Shown here: in pieces, positions 1 through 6,219 of the stretch | Position numbering within the stretch: position 1 is the first letter of the stretch | Layout: every line of letters starts with the position of its first letter | From: Bacillota bacterium | GTDB taxonomy: Bacteria > Bacillota > Clostridia > Lachnospirales > Lachnospiraceae | NCBI GenBank assembly: GCA_023415595.1 | Contig: JAEZJW010000128.1 | Coordinates: forward strand, 1-6,955 | DNA length: 6,955 bases | Direction: 5' to 3' | Program-made: the position numbers and the translations under genes | Notes under the pieces: model-generated | Databases searched by the model: none | The model's input: the letters and a program-made list of their open reading frames with translations, nothing else | Told to the model about the DNA's origin: nothing

Positions 1-49
1 CTCTTAGACGATGGGATATCAGGTTCAGTTCAATGTAATTTCTGTAAAT
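1..49. other. Sequence downstream of the UPF0210 gene
   Basis: These 49 bases follow the UPF0210 stop codon on the minus strand. No hairpin with a T-run and no coding segment is visible, so either the transcription unit continues past the window or the terminator lies outside it. Confidence 0.5.
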
Positions 50-1414
50 TTAATTTTTAAAGCTGTGAATCGGTGCAGGGATCCTGCCGCCCCGGTTGAT
101 GAAGGCATCACAGGAGAATCGGTTCACCGGCATAATCGGTGCATGACCTAGCAGACCACCGAATTCCACGCTGTCACCGACGGTCTTTCCGATGACCGGT
201 ATAATCCTGACAGCGGTAGTTTTCTGATTTATCATGCCAATGGCCATCTCGTCAGCGATAATACCTGAAATTGTTGTAGCCTTCGTATCTCCGGGTATTG
301 CTACCATATCAAGACCGACGGAGCAGACACAGGTCATAGCTTCCAGCTTCTCCAGCGTCAAAGCACCTACTTCTACCGCATTGATCATGCCCTGATCTTC
401 GCTGACCGGTATGAAGGCTCCGCTTAATCCGCCCACGAAGGAGGAAGCCATAACGCCACCCTTCTTCACCTGGTCATTTAACAAAGCAAGGGCTGCGGTC
501 GTACCCGGTGCACCTGCATATTCGAGACCCATTTCCTCAAAGATCTCAGCCACACTATCCCCCACAGCGGGAGTCGGTGCCAGTGATAAATCCACGATTC
601 CGAAAGGAATATCTAGCAGCTTTGAAGCTTCCTGCGCAACCAGCTGGCCGACACGGGTAATCTTGAAAGCTGTCTTCTTGATCGTCTCGCATAAGGTTTC
701 AAAATCGGCGCCACGGACACTTTCGAGAGCCTTCTTCACTACTCCCGGTCCGCTGACTCCGACATTAATTACCGCATCGCCCTCTGTAATTCCGTGGAAA
801 GCACCTGCCATGAACGGATTGTCATCCGGTGCATTGCAGAAGACCACCAGCTTGGCACAACCGATGGAATCCTTCTCCTTCGTATGCTCTGCTGTCTCGA
901 GAATAATCTCTCCCAGAAGCTTGACAGCGTTCATATCGATTCCTGTCTTCGTAGAACCTACATTAACCGAACTGCATACTCTTAAGGTGGAGCTTAAAGC
1001 CTTAGGTATGGAGCGGATCAGAAGCTCGTCACTTGCAGTCATTGCCTTGGATACCAGTGCTGAATAACCTCCGATAAAATTCACTCCGACCACTTCAGCA
1101 GCCCGATCCAGGGTCTTAGCAATCGTCACATAATCCTCGGGGGTTTTGCAGGCTGCTGCTCCGATCAGGGAGATCGGCGTAACGGATATTCTCTTATTAA
1201 CAATCGGAATCCCGTATTCCCTCTGTATCTTATTACCGGTAGCAACCAGGTTCTTCGCTATCGTGGTGATCTTATCATAAATCTTCCGATTGACCAGCTC
1301 CAGATCAGGACCGGCACAATCGAGGAGACTGATACCGAGCGTAATTGTCCTGACATCCAGGTTTTCCTGCTCAATCATCTTATTGGTTTCGATGTCTTCA
1401 TGTATGTTAATCAT
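50..1414 (-). CDS. UPF0210 / DUF711 'PFL family' protein, 454 aa
   Basis: This is a full-length member of the UPF0210 (DUF711) family, often annotated 'PFL family protein' because its fold is distantly related to pyruvate formate-lyase. Its reaction is not established. The N-terminus is typical of the family: R22-T-I-T leads into GISLLDC with Cys33. Other conserved-looking parts are a CNAPDD stretch, a glycine-rich GVSGPG segment, CVCSVGLDM and a C-terminal RGGR (residues 441-444). I do not see the RVxGY-type glycyl-radical motif of true pyruvate formate-lyases, so radical chemistry of that kind is not supported. The protein has no signal peptide or membrane segment and should be cytosolic. 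The ATG at 1414 is preceded by TAGGAG (1425-1430) with 10 bases between, and it matches the usual family start. It follows the ACT-domain gene by 17 bases, and this pairing recurs in Firmicutes, which suggests a shared job. Family assignment is secure; function is unknown. Confidence 0.93.
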   Translation of the reverse strand: MINIHEDIETNKMIEQENLDVRTITLGISLLDCAGPDLELVNRKIYDKITTIAKNLVATGNKIQREYGIPIVNKRISVTPISLIGAAACKTPEDYVTIAKTLDRAAEVVGVNFIGGYSALVSKAMTASDELLIRSIPKALSSTLRVCSSVNVGSTKTGIDMNAVKLLGEIILETAEHTKEKDSIGCAKLVVFCNAPDDNPFMAGAFHGITEGDAVINVGVSGPGVVKKALESVRGADFETLCETIKKTAFKITRVGQLVAQEASKLLDIPFGIVDLSLAPTPAVGDSVAEIFEEMGLEYAGAPGTTAALALLNDQVKKGGVMASSFVGGLSGAFIPVSEDQGMINAVEVGALTLEKLEAMTCVCSVGLDMVAIPGDTKATTISGIIADEMAIGMINQKTTAVRIIPVIGKTVGDSVEFGGLLGHAPIMPVNRFSCDAFINRGGRIPAPIHSFKN

Positions 1415-1431
1415 GTATTTGAGTCTCCTAT

Positions 1432-1704
1432 CTATATTCTGTGCATTTTATCGAAAATATCCTCATGCTGAGCGCGGATGGTTACTCCGATCTCTGATCC
1501 GATCTGCTCCAGCTCCTCTGCGATTACTTCAAAATTTTTGGGTGCTTCTGTAGCATCCACAATCATCATCATATTAAAGAAGCCCTGAACGATGGTCTGG
1601 GAAATATCCAGGATATTGATGCTGTTATCTGCCAGATACGTACATACCCTTGCTATGATACCAACCTTATCCTTACCTACTACTGTAATTACTGTCCTCT
1701 TCAT
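1432..1704 (-). CDS. ACT domain-containing protein (UPF0237 type), 90 aa
   Basis: This is a small stand-alone ACT-domain protein. Residues 3-9 form the first beta strand (RTVITVV). The ligand-binding loop follows as G10-K-D12-K-V-G15-I, and helix 1 is IARVCTYLADN. A second strand and loop (NILDISQTIVQGFFNMMMIVD) and a C-terminal extension (IRAQHEDIFDKMHRI) complete the pattern seen in UPF0237. ACT domains usually bind amino acids or similar small ligands and dimerise, so a regulatory or sensor role is a fair inference, but the ligand is unknown. The ATG at 1704 is the natural family start (MKRTVITVVG). Upstream are AAAGG at 12 bases and a GTGG nearer the start, so the binding site is only moderate. 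The stop abuts the Shine-Dalgarno sequence of the UPF0210 gene, so the two are almost certainly co-translated. The gene lies 66 bases downstream of the YycJ-type hydrolase gene. Confidence 0.92.
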   Translation of the reverse strand: MKRTVITVVGKDKVGIIARVCTYLADNSINILDISQTIVQGFFNMMMIVDATEAPKNFEVIAEELEQIGSEIGVTIRAQHEDIFDKMHRI

Positions 1705-1770
1705 AATGTTACCACGCCTTTCTTATTTTTTCGCATATCTATACGCCTTCTGCAGTATTGACAGGCCGTA

Positions 1771-2562
1771 CTACAGCAACACCATCGGAGACGGAACATC
1801 CCTGTGAGCAACAGTTAAATTTAGCGAGGAGAAATCACAACCCCTGCCGGTCAGTTCGCAGCAGACAGTTTCATAGGCTAACTCCTCGTAATTATTCTCT
1901 TTACTCAGGTGAGCTAATTGTATATATCGTAATTTGGGGCTTAAGAGCTTGCTGATCAGATCAGCTGAGGTATCATTGGAAAGATGTCCTCTGTTCCCCA
2001 GGATTCTCTGCTTCAGATAATATGGATAACGTCCTACCATCAGCATATTTACATCATGATTTGCCTCAATCATCAGCAGATCAGAAGCCTGAAGGCAGGA
2101 TACGATGTAATCATCATACATTCCCAGATCTGTTGCGATACCAACCTTATGTCCCTCGGAGGACATTGTATAGCAGACAGGATTCGAGGCGTCGTGGGAG
2201 GTAGCGAAGGGTTCCACCAGGATATCATTGATCAGAAAGGCTTCCTTCGGTTTGACAGGATGGAATAAGGCTTCATTAATCTCACCGATTGCCTTGATCC
2301 TCCTGATTGCTCCAATCGTCTCATGGGTTGCATAAATTGGGATATTATATTTTCTCGCAAGAATTCCAAGTCCCGAGATATGATCGGAATGCTCATGGGT
2401 AATCAGGATTCCCTCCAGGCTATCCGGTTGGATGTCGATCCCATTTAAGCCATACTCGATCTTCTTGGCACTGACACCGGCATCCACCAGAAGATTCGTC
2501 CGGTTGCTGCCGACATAGATGCAATTCCCGCTGCTGCCGCTTGCTATACTGCATAATTTCAT
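1771..2562 (-). CDS. YycJ/WalJ-type metallo-beta-lactamase-fold hydrolase, 263 aa
   Basis: This is a metallo-beta-lactamase superfamily protein of the YycJ/WalJ branch. The N-terminal SIASGSSGNC (residues 5-14) is the branch signature. Metal ligands are complete: H56-x-H58-x-D60-H61 in THEHSDH, then H123 in TSHDA, D145 in ATDLG and H218 in AHLSKENN. ANHD (167-170) and GHLSND (192-197) are further family motifs. The length fits the usual value of about 260 residues. In Bacillus the homologue sits at the end of the walRK two-component operon and has been linked to coordinating replication, DNA metabolism and cell division. Here it is next to coaE and polA, so only the family and not the operon role can be carried over; a nuclease or other phosphodiesterase activity is possible but not shown. 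The ATG at 2562 follows AGGT at 8 bases. It has its own 143-base upstream spacer rich in hairpins. Family call sure, substrate unknown. Confidence 0.93.
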   Translation of the reverse strand: MKLCSIASGSSGNCIYVGSNRTNLLVDAGVSAKKIEYGLNGIDIQPDSLEGILITHEHSDHISGLGILARKYNIPIYATHETIGAIRRIKAIGEINEALFHPVKPKEAFLINDILVEPFATSHDASNPVCYTMSSEGHKVGIATDLGMYDDYIVSCLQASDLLMIEANHDVNMLMVGRYPYYLKQRILGNRGHLSNDTSADLISKLLSPKLRYIQLAHLSKENNYEELAYETVCCELTGRGCDFSSLNLTVAHRDVPSPMVLL

Positions 2563-2705
2563 GTTAGTCTACCTATCCTTCATAGCGCCGCCCTGCGGCA
2601 TCTTCATACATGATTCATATTATGTCTGCGAAGCTGACATTTTGAATACATGATTAATGAATGCCTGTAAGGTTGGCATTCATTAATATTCTAACTGAGT
2701 ATCCC
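2563..2705. other. Structured spacer between coaE and the YycJ-type gene
   Basis: Besides the 13-base inverted repeat, this 143-base spacer has three other features. ATACATGATT is directly repeated at 2606-2615 and 2646-2655, exactly 40 bases apart. A hairpin, ATGTC-T-GC-GAA-GC-T-GACAT, spans 2622-2640 between the two copies. A short GCCGC/GCGGC palindrome lies near 2587-2599. A weak minus-strand promoter is possible (TTCAAA, 16-base spacer, CATAAT), overlapping the middle hairpin. No coding potential was seen. Confidence 0.55.
2653..2687. repeat. Perfect 13-base inverted repeat between coaE and the YycJ-type gene
   Basis: ATTAATGAATGCC (2653-2665) is followed after nine bases by its exact reverse complement (2675-2687). 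On either strand it would form a stable hairpin. It starts 18 bases after the coaE stop in the direction of transcription. It lacks the T-run expected of a classic intrinsic terminator on either side, so it may instead act in mRNA processing or 3'-end protection of the polA-coaE transcript, or be part of a dispersed repeat. Confidence 0.75.
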
Positions 2706-3308
2706 TCATTCGAAGTGTTTTGTCAAGATTACATTTGCTATCTGCTCTTCCAGGTCTGAGATATCGCCGTTATTGGTGATTACGGTGGTAAAGTAGCGGA
2801 GGAAGTCCTCATCCTTACTCTGGCTTGAGAAGATCGCATCTATCTTATCATCGGAGTAACCGCGGTCTGATATCAGCCGCTCGCGGCGGATCTCTTTAGA
2901 AGCCTGCACATACCAAACCTCGTCGCAGGCCGATGCATAGCCCGACTCAATCATAAGGGCAGTCTCTATAATAAAGTAGGGATGTTCTCCGCCGGCCCGG
3001 ACTGCTTCCTTCTCCCTCTCTACCACCAGAAGTACATTCGGGTGGGTCAGCCGGTTGATCATATTACGCTTGTCCTTATCCTCAAATACGATCCGAGAAA
3101 GTTTTCTGCTGTCGATGGAACCATCCTCATTTAGGATTTCTGTTCCGAAGTAATCGATGACTCCCGGATAACTGATACCCCCGGGTTCCATCTGTTCCTT
3201 CGCTATCTTATCTGTATTGACGATATACGCATTATATTTTTCCTTCAGAATATGAGCAACCAGGGATTTGCCACTGCCGATTCCTCCTGTGATTCCTATT
3301 ACCTTCAT
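2706..3308 (-). CDS. coaE: Dephospho-CoA kinase, 200 aa
   Basis: This enzyme phosphorylates the ribose 3'-hydroxyl of dephospho-CoA with ATP, the last step of coenzyme A synthesis, in the cytosol. The P-loop is at residues 8-15 (GGIGSGKS). NTDKIA at 31-36 corresponds to the DxD substrate-binding segment. NRLTHP at 85-90 carries the conserved L-x-H-P. IETALMIESGY (114-124) replaces the more common PLLFE-type segment. The lid and arginine region is RRERLISDRGYSDDKIDAIFSSQ-like, at 141-163. A length of 200 residues is normal. The ATG at 3308 gives MKVIGITGG, the expected start; the binding site is weak (GGTG, 5 bases upstream). It begins 29 bases after the polA stop, so co-transcription and perhaps translational coupling with polA are likely. 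The polA-coaE neighbourhood is common in Firmicutes, where mutM often lies between them; no mutM is present here. High confidence. Confidence 0.97.
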   Translation of the reverse strand: MKVIGITGGIGSGKSLVAHILKEKYNAYIVNTDKIAKEQMEPGGISYPGVIDYFGTEILNEDGSIDSRKLSRIVFEDKDKRNMINRLTHPNVLLVVEREKEAVRAGGEHPYFIIETALMIESGYASACDEVWYVQASKEIRRERLISDRGYSDDKIDAIFSSQSKDEDFLRYFTTVITNNGDISDLEEQIANVILTKHFE

Positions 3309-3337
3309 CCTATCACCGGTCCATTAATTATTATTGT

Positions 3338-5983
3338 TTATTTCGCTTCGAACCAATTTGCGCCTTCCTTGACCTCTGCCTCTAAAGGAACCTCGAGCTC
3401 CGCTGCTCCCTGCATCTCCTCCAGCATGATCTTTGATACCTGTGTAATCTCATCCTTATGGGTCTCTACGAGTAATTCATCGTGGATCTGCAGCAGCAGT
3501 CTGGAACGCATGCCCTTCTCCTTCAGCTTCTGGTTTACCCGGATCATCGCTATCTTGATGATATCGGCCGCCGTACCCTGAATTGGGGAATTCATGGCAA
3601 CCCGTTCTCCGAAGGAGCGCTGCATGAAGTTACTGGAGGTCAGTTCCGGGATTGGCCTCCGTCTGCCAAATAAGGTTCTGGAATAGCCCTCTTCCTTCGC
3701 GAGGGCCACCAAACGGTCCAGATAATGCTTGATCTTAGGATAGGTTTCAAAATATTTCTCTATATAACGCTCTGCTTCTTTTCTGGTGATATTCAGATCC
3801 TGTCCCAGTCCGAAGGAGCTGATGCCATAAACGATACCGAAGTTAACGGCCTTCGCACTACTGCGCTGTGCGGGTGTTACCTCATCAAACGGGGTATGAA
3901 ATACCTCGGAGGCTGTGATCCGGTGAATATCTTTTGCTTCCTTATATGCATTAATCAGTCTCTCATCCCCGGACATATGGGCCAGTACCCTGAGTTCAAT
4001 CTGGGAATAGTCCGCGTCCAGGAACAGATAGTCCTCCTCCGGGATAAACACCTTGCGGATCTGTCTTCCGAGTTCCATGCGGATCGGGATATTCTGCAGG
4101 TTCGGATCCGTACTGCTGATCCTGCCCGTGGCTGCGATGGTCTGTTGGAAGCGACCATGAATACGCCCATCCTCCCTGATATAGCCTGCGAGTCCGTCCG
4201 CATAGGTGGATTTGAGCTTCGTCAGCTGCCGGTATTCCAATATCTTAGCCACTGCAGGATGCTCCCCCTGCAACTTCTCCAGGATATCGGCTGAGGTGGA
4301 ATAGCCGGTCTTCGTCTTCTTCCCGAAGGGAAGCTTAAGCTTCTCAAACAGAATAACGCCCAGCTGTTTCGGGGAATTAATATTGAAGCTTTCTCCCACC
4401 ATCGAATAAATATCCTTCTCCAGCGAAAGTATTCCTACCCCCAGCTTATCCCCATATTCCTTCAGAGCTTCTTTATTCACACGGATTCCTCTGTTTTCCA
4501 TATCATAGAGGGTATAGATCAGAGGCATTTCCACAGTTTCAAACAGGGATAACATCTCAGACCGGAACAACAGGTCCTTAAGCTTATGTGCAGCCCGATA
4601 GGCAACATATGCAGAGTAGCAGGCATAGGCTAAGAACTTTTCAGGATTCTGATCGACTGCCTCAGTTAAGGAAACTTTCCCCAACAGGTCCTCTCTGGAG
4701 GGTACCGTCATCTCAAGATAATCCCTTGCGATATCGTCATAATGATAGGTATCCGTCAACGGGTTTAACAGATAAGCGGCGATTGCCGCATCAAAAACAT
4801 TGTCCTTCTCAGTCACCTTTAGGAACGGCAGCTGCTCCTTCAGCCCAATCACGGACAGCAGATACCCCTCTCCTGCCTTCCTTGCCTTCTCCATCAGGTA
4901 ATCCGGTGTCAGAAAGCCGGTACTGCGCAGGAAATAGACCTCCTCCTCACCTATACATACGGATATTCCAAGCAGCCTGTCCCCTTCGGCGATTATCTGC
5001 AATCCGACGGGACGGGCAGTATTCTCATCTAGCCCGGAGAAGACCTTATCAGCCTCATTCAGATCCTCAATAAGTACATAACGCTCCTCCATACCGGTGC
5101 TATGCTTCACTTCCTCGGTCTGGAACTTGGACAGAAGATTCTTAAACTCCAGTTTCTTGAACCAGAGATACACATTTTCATTATACAGGTTCCTCAGAAC
5201 GGCATCCTCCATCTGAAAGCCAAGGTCACAGTCCGTACAGATGGTAGCAAGCTTTTTTGACAGGAACGCCAGCTCACGATTTTCTCGCAGAGATGTGGTC
5301 ACCTTACCGGGTGCCATTTCCTCCAGATGCTCATAGATATTTTCTATCGAATGATAGGTTTCAATTAGTTTAGCCGCCGTCTTCTCCCCGATACCGGGTA
5401 CTCCGGGGATATTGTCGGAGGTATCTCCCATCAGACCTTTTAGATCAATGAATTGCTCCGGAGTAACATGGTATGTCTCCATGACATTCTCCTCCAGGTA
5501 ATCCTCTATCTCTGTACCGGTCCTCTTCGTCTTCGGTATTCGGATCTTAATTTTCTTGCTGGCAAGCTGCAGAAGATCGCGGTCACCGGACACCAGTGCC
5601 ACCCGGTTTCCTTCTCTCTCGGCGGTCTTAGCCAGGGTTCCCAGGACATCATCAGCCTCAAAGCCCGGTTTCTCAATTACCGTGATATTCATAGCCTTCA
5701 GGACTTCCTTCATCACAGGGACCTGCTCCCGAAGTTCCTCTGGCATGCCCTTTCTGGTTCCCTTATATTCGGTAAACATCTCATGGCGGAAGGTCGGATG
5801 ATGGGTATCAAAGGCCACTGCCAGATAATCCGGTTTCTCCTCCTCAAGAATACGAAACATAATATTTATAAAGCCCAGAACTGCATTTGTGTGCTCCCCC
5901 TGTGAGGTAGTCATATCGGGTAGTCCGTAAAATGCCCGGTTCAAGATACTGTGGCCATCAATCAAGACGATCTTTTTATCCAT
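3338..5983 (-). CDS. polA: DNA polymerase I, 881 aa, 3'-5' exonuclease site degenerate
   Basis: PolA fills gaps in excision repair and removes RNA primers from Okazaki fragments. Residues 1 to about 290 are the 5'-3' flap nuclease: D9, D59, E109/D111/D112 (FEADD), D134/D136 (SGDRD), D187/D190 (GDTSDN), then a helix-hairpin-helix (IPGVPGIG, 192-199). The middle domain, roughly 300-480, has the 3'-5' exonuclease fold position but lacks the DEDD acidic residues: VGLQIIAEG stands where DTE is expected and YACYSAYVAY where the third motif should carry its aspartate. Proofreading is therefore predicted absent, as in Bacillus and Thermus PolA. The polymerase domain is complete: motif A DADYSQIELR with D658 and E663, motif B R707-K711-F715-Y719, motif C HDE at 834-836. 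The ATG at 5983 gives MDKKIVLIDGHS, the correct family start. A TAA is in frame 36 bases upstream with no alternative start between. Its strong Shine-Dalgarno sequence is 45 bases away across a hairpin, described separately. Confidence 0.98.
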   Translation of the reverse strand: MDKKIVLIDGHSILNRAFYGLPDMTTSQGEHTNAVLGFINIMFRILEEEKPDYLAVAFDTHHPTFRHEMFTEYKGTRKGMPEELREQVPVMKEVLKAMNITVIEKPGFEADDVLGTLAKTAEREGNRVALVSGDRDLLQLASKKIKIRIPKTKRTGTEIEDYLEENVMETYHVTPEQFIDLKGLMGDTSDNIPGVPGIGEKTAAKLIETYHSIENIYEHLEEMAPGKVTTSLRENRELAFLSKKLATICTDCDLGFQMEDAVLRNLYNENVYLWFKKLEFKNLLSKFQTEEVKHSTGMEERYVLIEDLNEADKVFSGLDENTARPVGLQIIAEGDRLLGISVCIGEEEVYFLRSTGFLTPDYLMEKARKAGEGYLLSVIGLKEQLPFLKVTEKDNVFDAAIAAYLLNPLTDTYHYDDIARDYLEMTVPSREDLLGKVSLTEAVDQNPEKFLAYACYSAYVAYRAAHKLKDLLFRSEMLSLFETVEMPLIYTLYDMENRGIRVNKEALKEYGDKLGVGILSLEKDIYSMVGESFNINSPKQLGVILFEKLKLPFGKKTKTGYSTSADILEKLQGEHPAVAKILEYRQLTKLKSTYADGLAGYIREDGRIHGRFQQTIAATGRISSTDPNLQNIPIRMELGRQIRKVFIPEEDYLFLDADYSQIELRVLAHMSGDERLINAYKEAKDIHRITASEVFHTPFDEVTPAQRSSAKAVNFGIVYGISSFGLGQDLNITRKEAERYIEKYFETYPKIKHYLDRLVALAKEEGYSRTLFGRRRPIPELTSSNFMQRSFGERVAMNSPIQGTAADIIKIAMIRVNQKLKEKGMRSRLLLQIHDELLVETHKDEITQVSKIMLEEMQGAAELEVPLEAEVKEGANWFEAK

Positions 5984-5990
5984 CCATTGT

Positions 5991-6027
5991 CTCCGTAAGC
6001 GGGAAAAACTGCCTTCTGCTTACGGAA
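5991..6027 (-). promoter_or_regulatory. Hairpin between Shine-Dalgarno sequence and start codon of polA
   Basis: On the minus strand TCCGTAAGC (6018-6026) pairs perfectly with GCTTACGGA (5992-6000), and one G-T pair (6027 with 5991) extends the stem to ten pairs. The loop is 17 bases (6001-6017). The 3' arm contains the only start-proximal Shine-Dalgarno-like sequence, GGAG (5991-5994, 7 bases before the ATG). Folding thus hides the weak site and at the same time brings the strong site, AAAGGAGG, to 8-10 bases from the ATG. There is no U-tract after the stem, so it is not an intrinsic terminator. Confidence 0.7.
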
Positions 6028-6028
6028 T

Positions 6029-6036
6029 CCTCCTTT
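6029..6036 (-). promoter_or_regulatory. Distant strong Shine-Dalgarno sequence of polA
   Basis: The minus strand reads AAAGGAGG, an excellent match to the anti-Shine-Dalgarno tail of 16S rRNA, but it lies 45 bases before the polA ATG. No ATG, GTG or TTG sits at a useful distance just after it, and the polA frame has a TAA at the beginning of the intervening stretch. It therefore does not serve an upstream start. Folding of the intervening hairpin would bring it to 8-10 bases from the ATG. Confidence 0.65.
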
Positions 6037-6096
6037 CCTGATACTATTGTCATTCTATTCTAAACATTTACTGCCTTACTGTTATTCGCTTTGTTT

Positions 6097-6187
6097 CCAT
6101 TATTATACCATGAACTTCGTTCATGATCTTCGGCTCCGATCGGATACTGCAAGCATGCTTGCATATCCTCACTACGCCATTATTATA
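6097..6187. repeat. Palindrome cluster bounded by an 11-base direct repeat
   Basis: Identical copies of CCATTATTATA (plus strand) lie at 6097-6107 and 6177-6187, exactly 80 bases apart. The 69 bases between them are packed with inverted repeats: CATGAAC-TTC-GTTCATG (6109-6125), TCCGATCGGA (6135-6144) and the perfect 14-base GCAAGCATGCTTGC (6149-6162). The last is further enclosed by GGATA/TATCC (6142-6146 with 6164-6168). Each direct repeat contains TATAAT when read on the minus strand. No open reading frame of note is present. The layout could be a small non-autonomous palindromic element with a target duplication, or local duplication around promoter elements. I see no terminal inverted repeats typical of an insertion sequence. 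Confidence 0.6.
6102..6110 (-). promoter_or_regulatory. Candidate extended -10 promoter for polA
   Basis: The minus strand reads TGGTATAAT here, a perfect -10 hexamer with the TGn extension that can compensate for a poor -35. No good -35 hexamer is found at 16 to 18 bases upstream, since that position is taken up by a hairpin. A start near 6095 would give polA a leader of about 110 bases that still includes the strong Shine-Dalgarno sequence and its adjacent hairpin. Confidence 0.5.
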
Positions 6188-6215
6188 TCCTAAATCAACT
6201 ATACTATCGAGTCAA
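6187..6215 (-). promoter_or_regulatory. Candidate distal promoter for polA
   Basis: On the minus strand, TTGACT (6210-6215, five of six matches to the -35) lies 17 bases from TAGGAT (6187-6192, four of six to the -10). It starts just after the stop codon of the zinc-finger gene and points towards polA. A transcript starting near 6180 would have a leader of about 200 bases carrying all the hairpins below. A perfect TATAAT also overlaps at 6182-6187, but it sits 22 bases from TTGACT, too far to be its partner. Confidence 0.45.
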
Positions 6216-6219
6216 CAGC

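Noticed and set aside
411..1067. A 218-codon open frame on the plus strand, antisense to the UPF0210 gene
   Set aside because: It lies entirely inside a well-supported gene, has no recognisable domain or good ribosome binding site, and reads as low-complexity shadow coding.
50..1414. Calling the UPF0210 protein a pyruvate formate-lyase
   Set aside because: The glycyl-radical motif is absent and the length is far below the usual 750 or so residues of that enzyme.
2653..2687. Calling the 13-bp hairpin an intrinsic terminator
   Set aside because: Neither strand has a T-run after the stem, so a classic terminator call is not supported.
3725..4294. A 189-codon plus-strand open frame antisense to polA
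   Set aside because: It overlaps the conserved polymerase motifs A and B on the other strand; its own translation shows no family features.
4588..5073. A 161-codon plus-strand open frame rich in Arg, Pro and Ser
   Set aside because: The composition is typical of an antisense shadow of a coding sequence, and it lies wholly within polA.
5991..6027. A riboswitch or transcription attenuator in the polA leader
   Set aside because: No known riboswitch core is recognisable and the stem is not followed by a T-run; a translational structure is the simpler reading.
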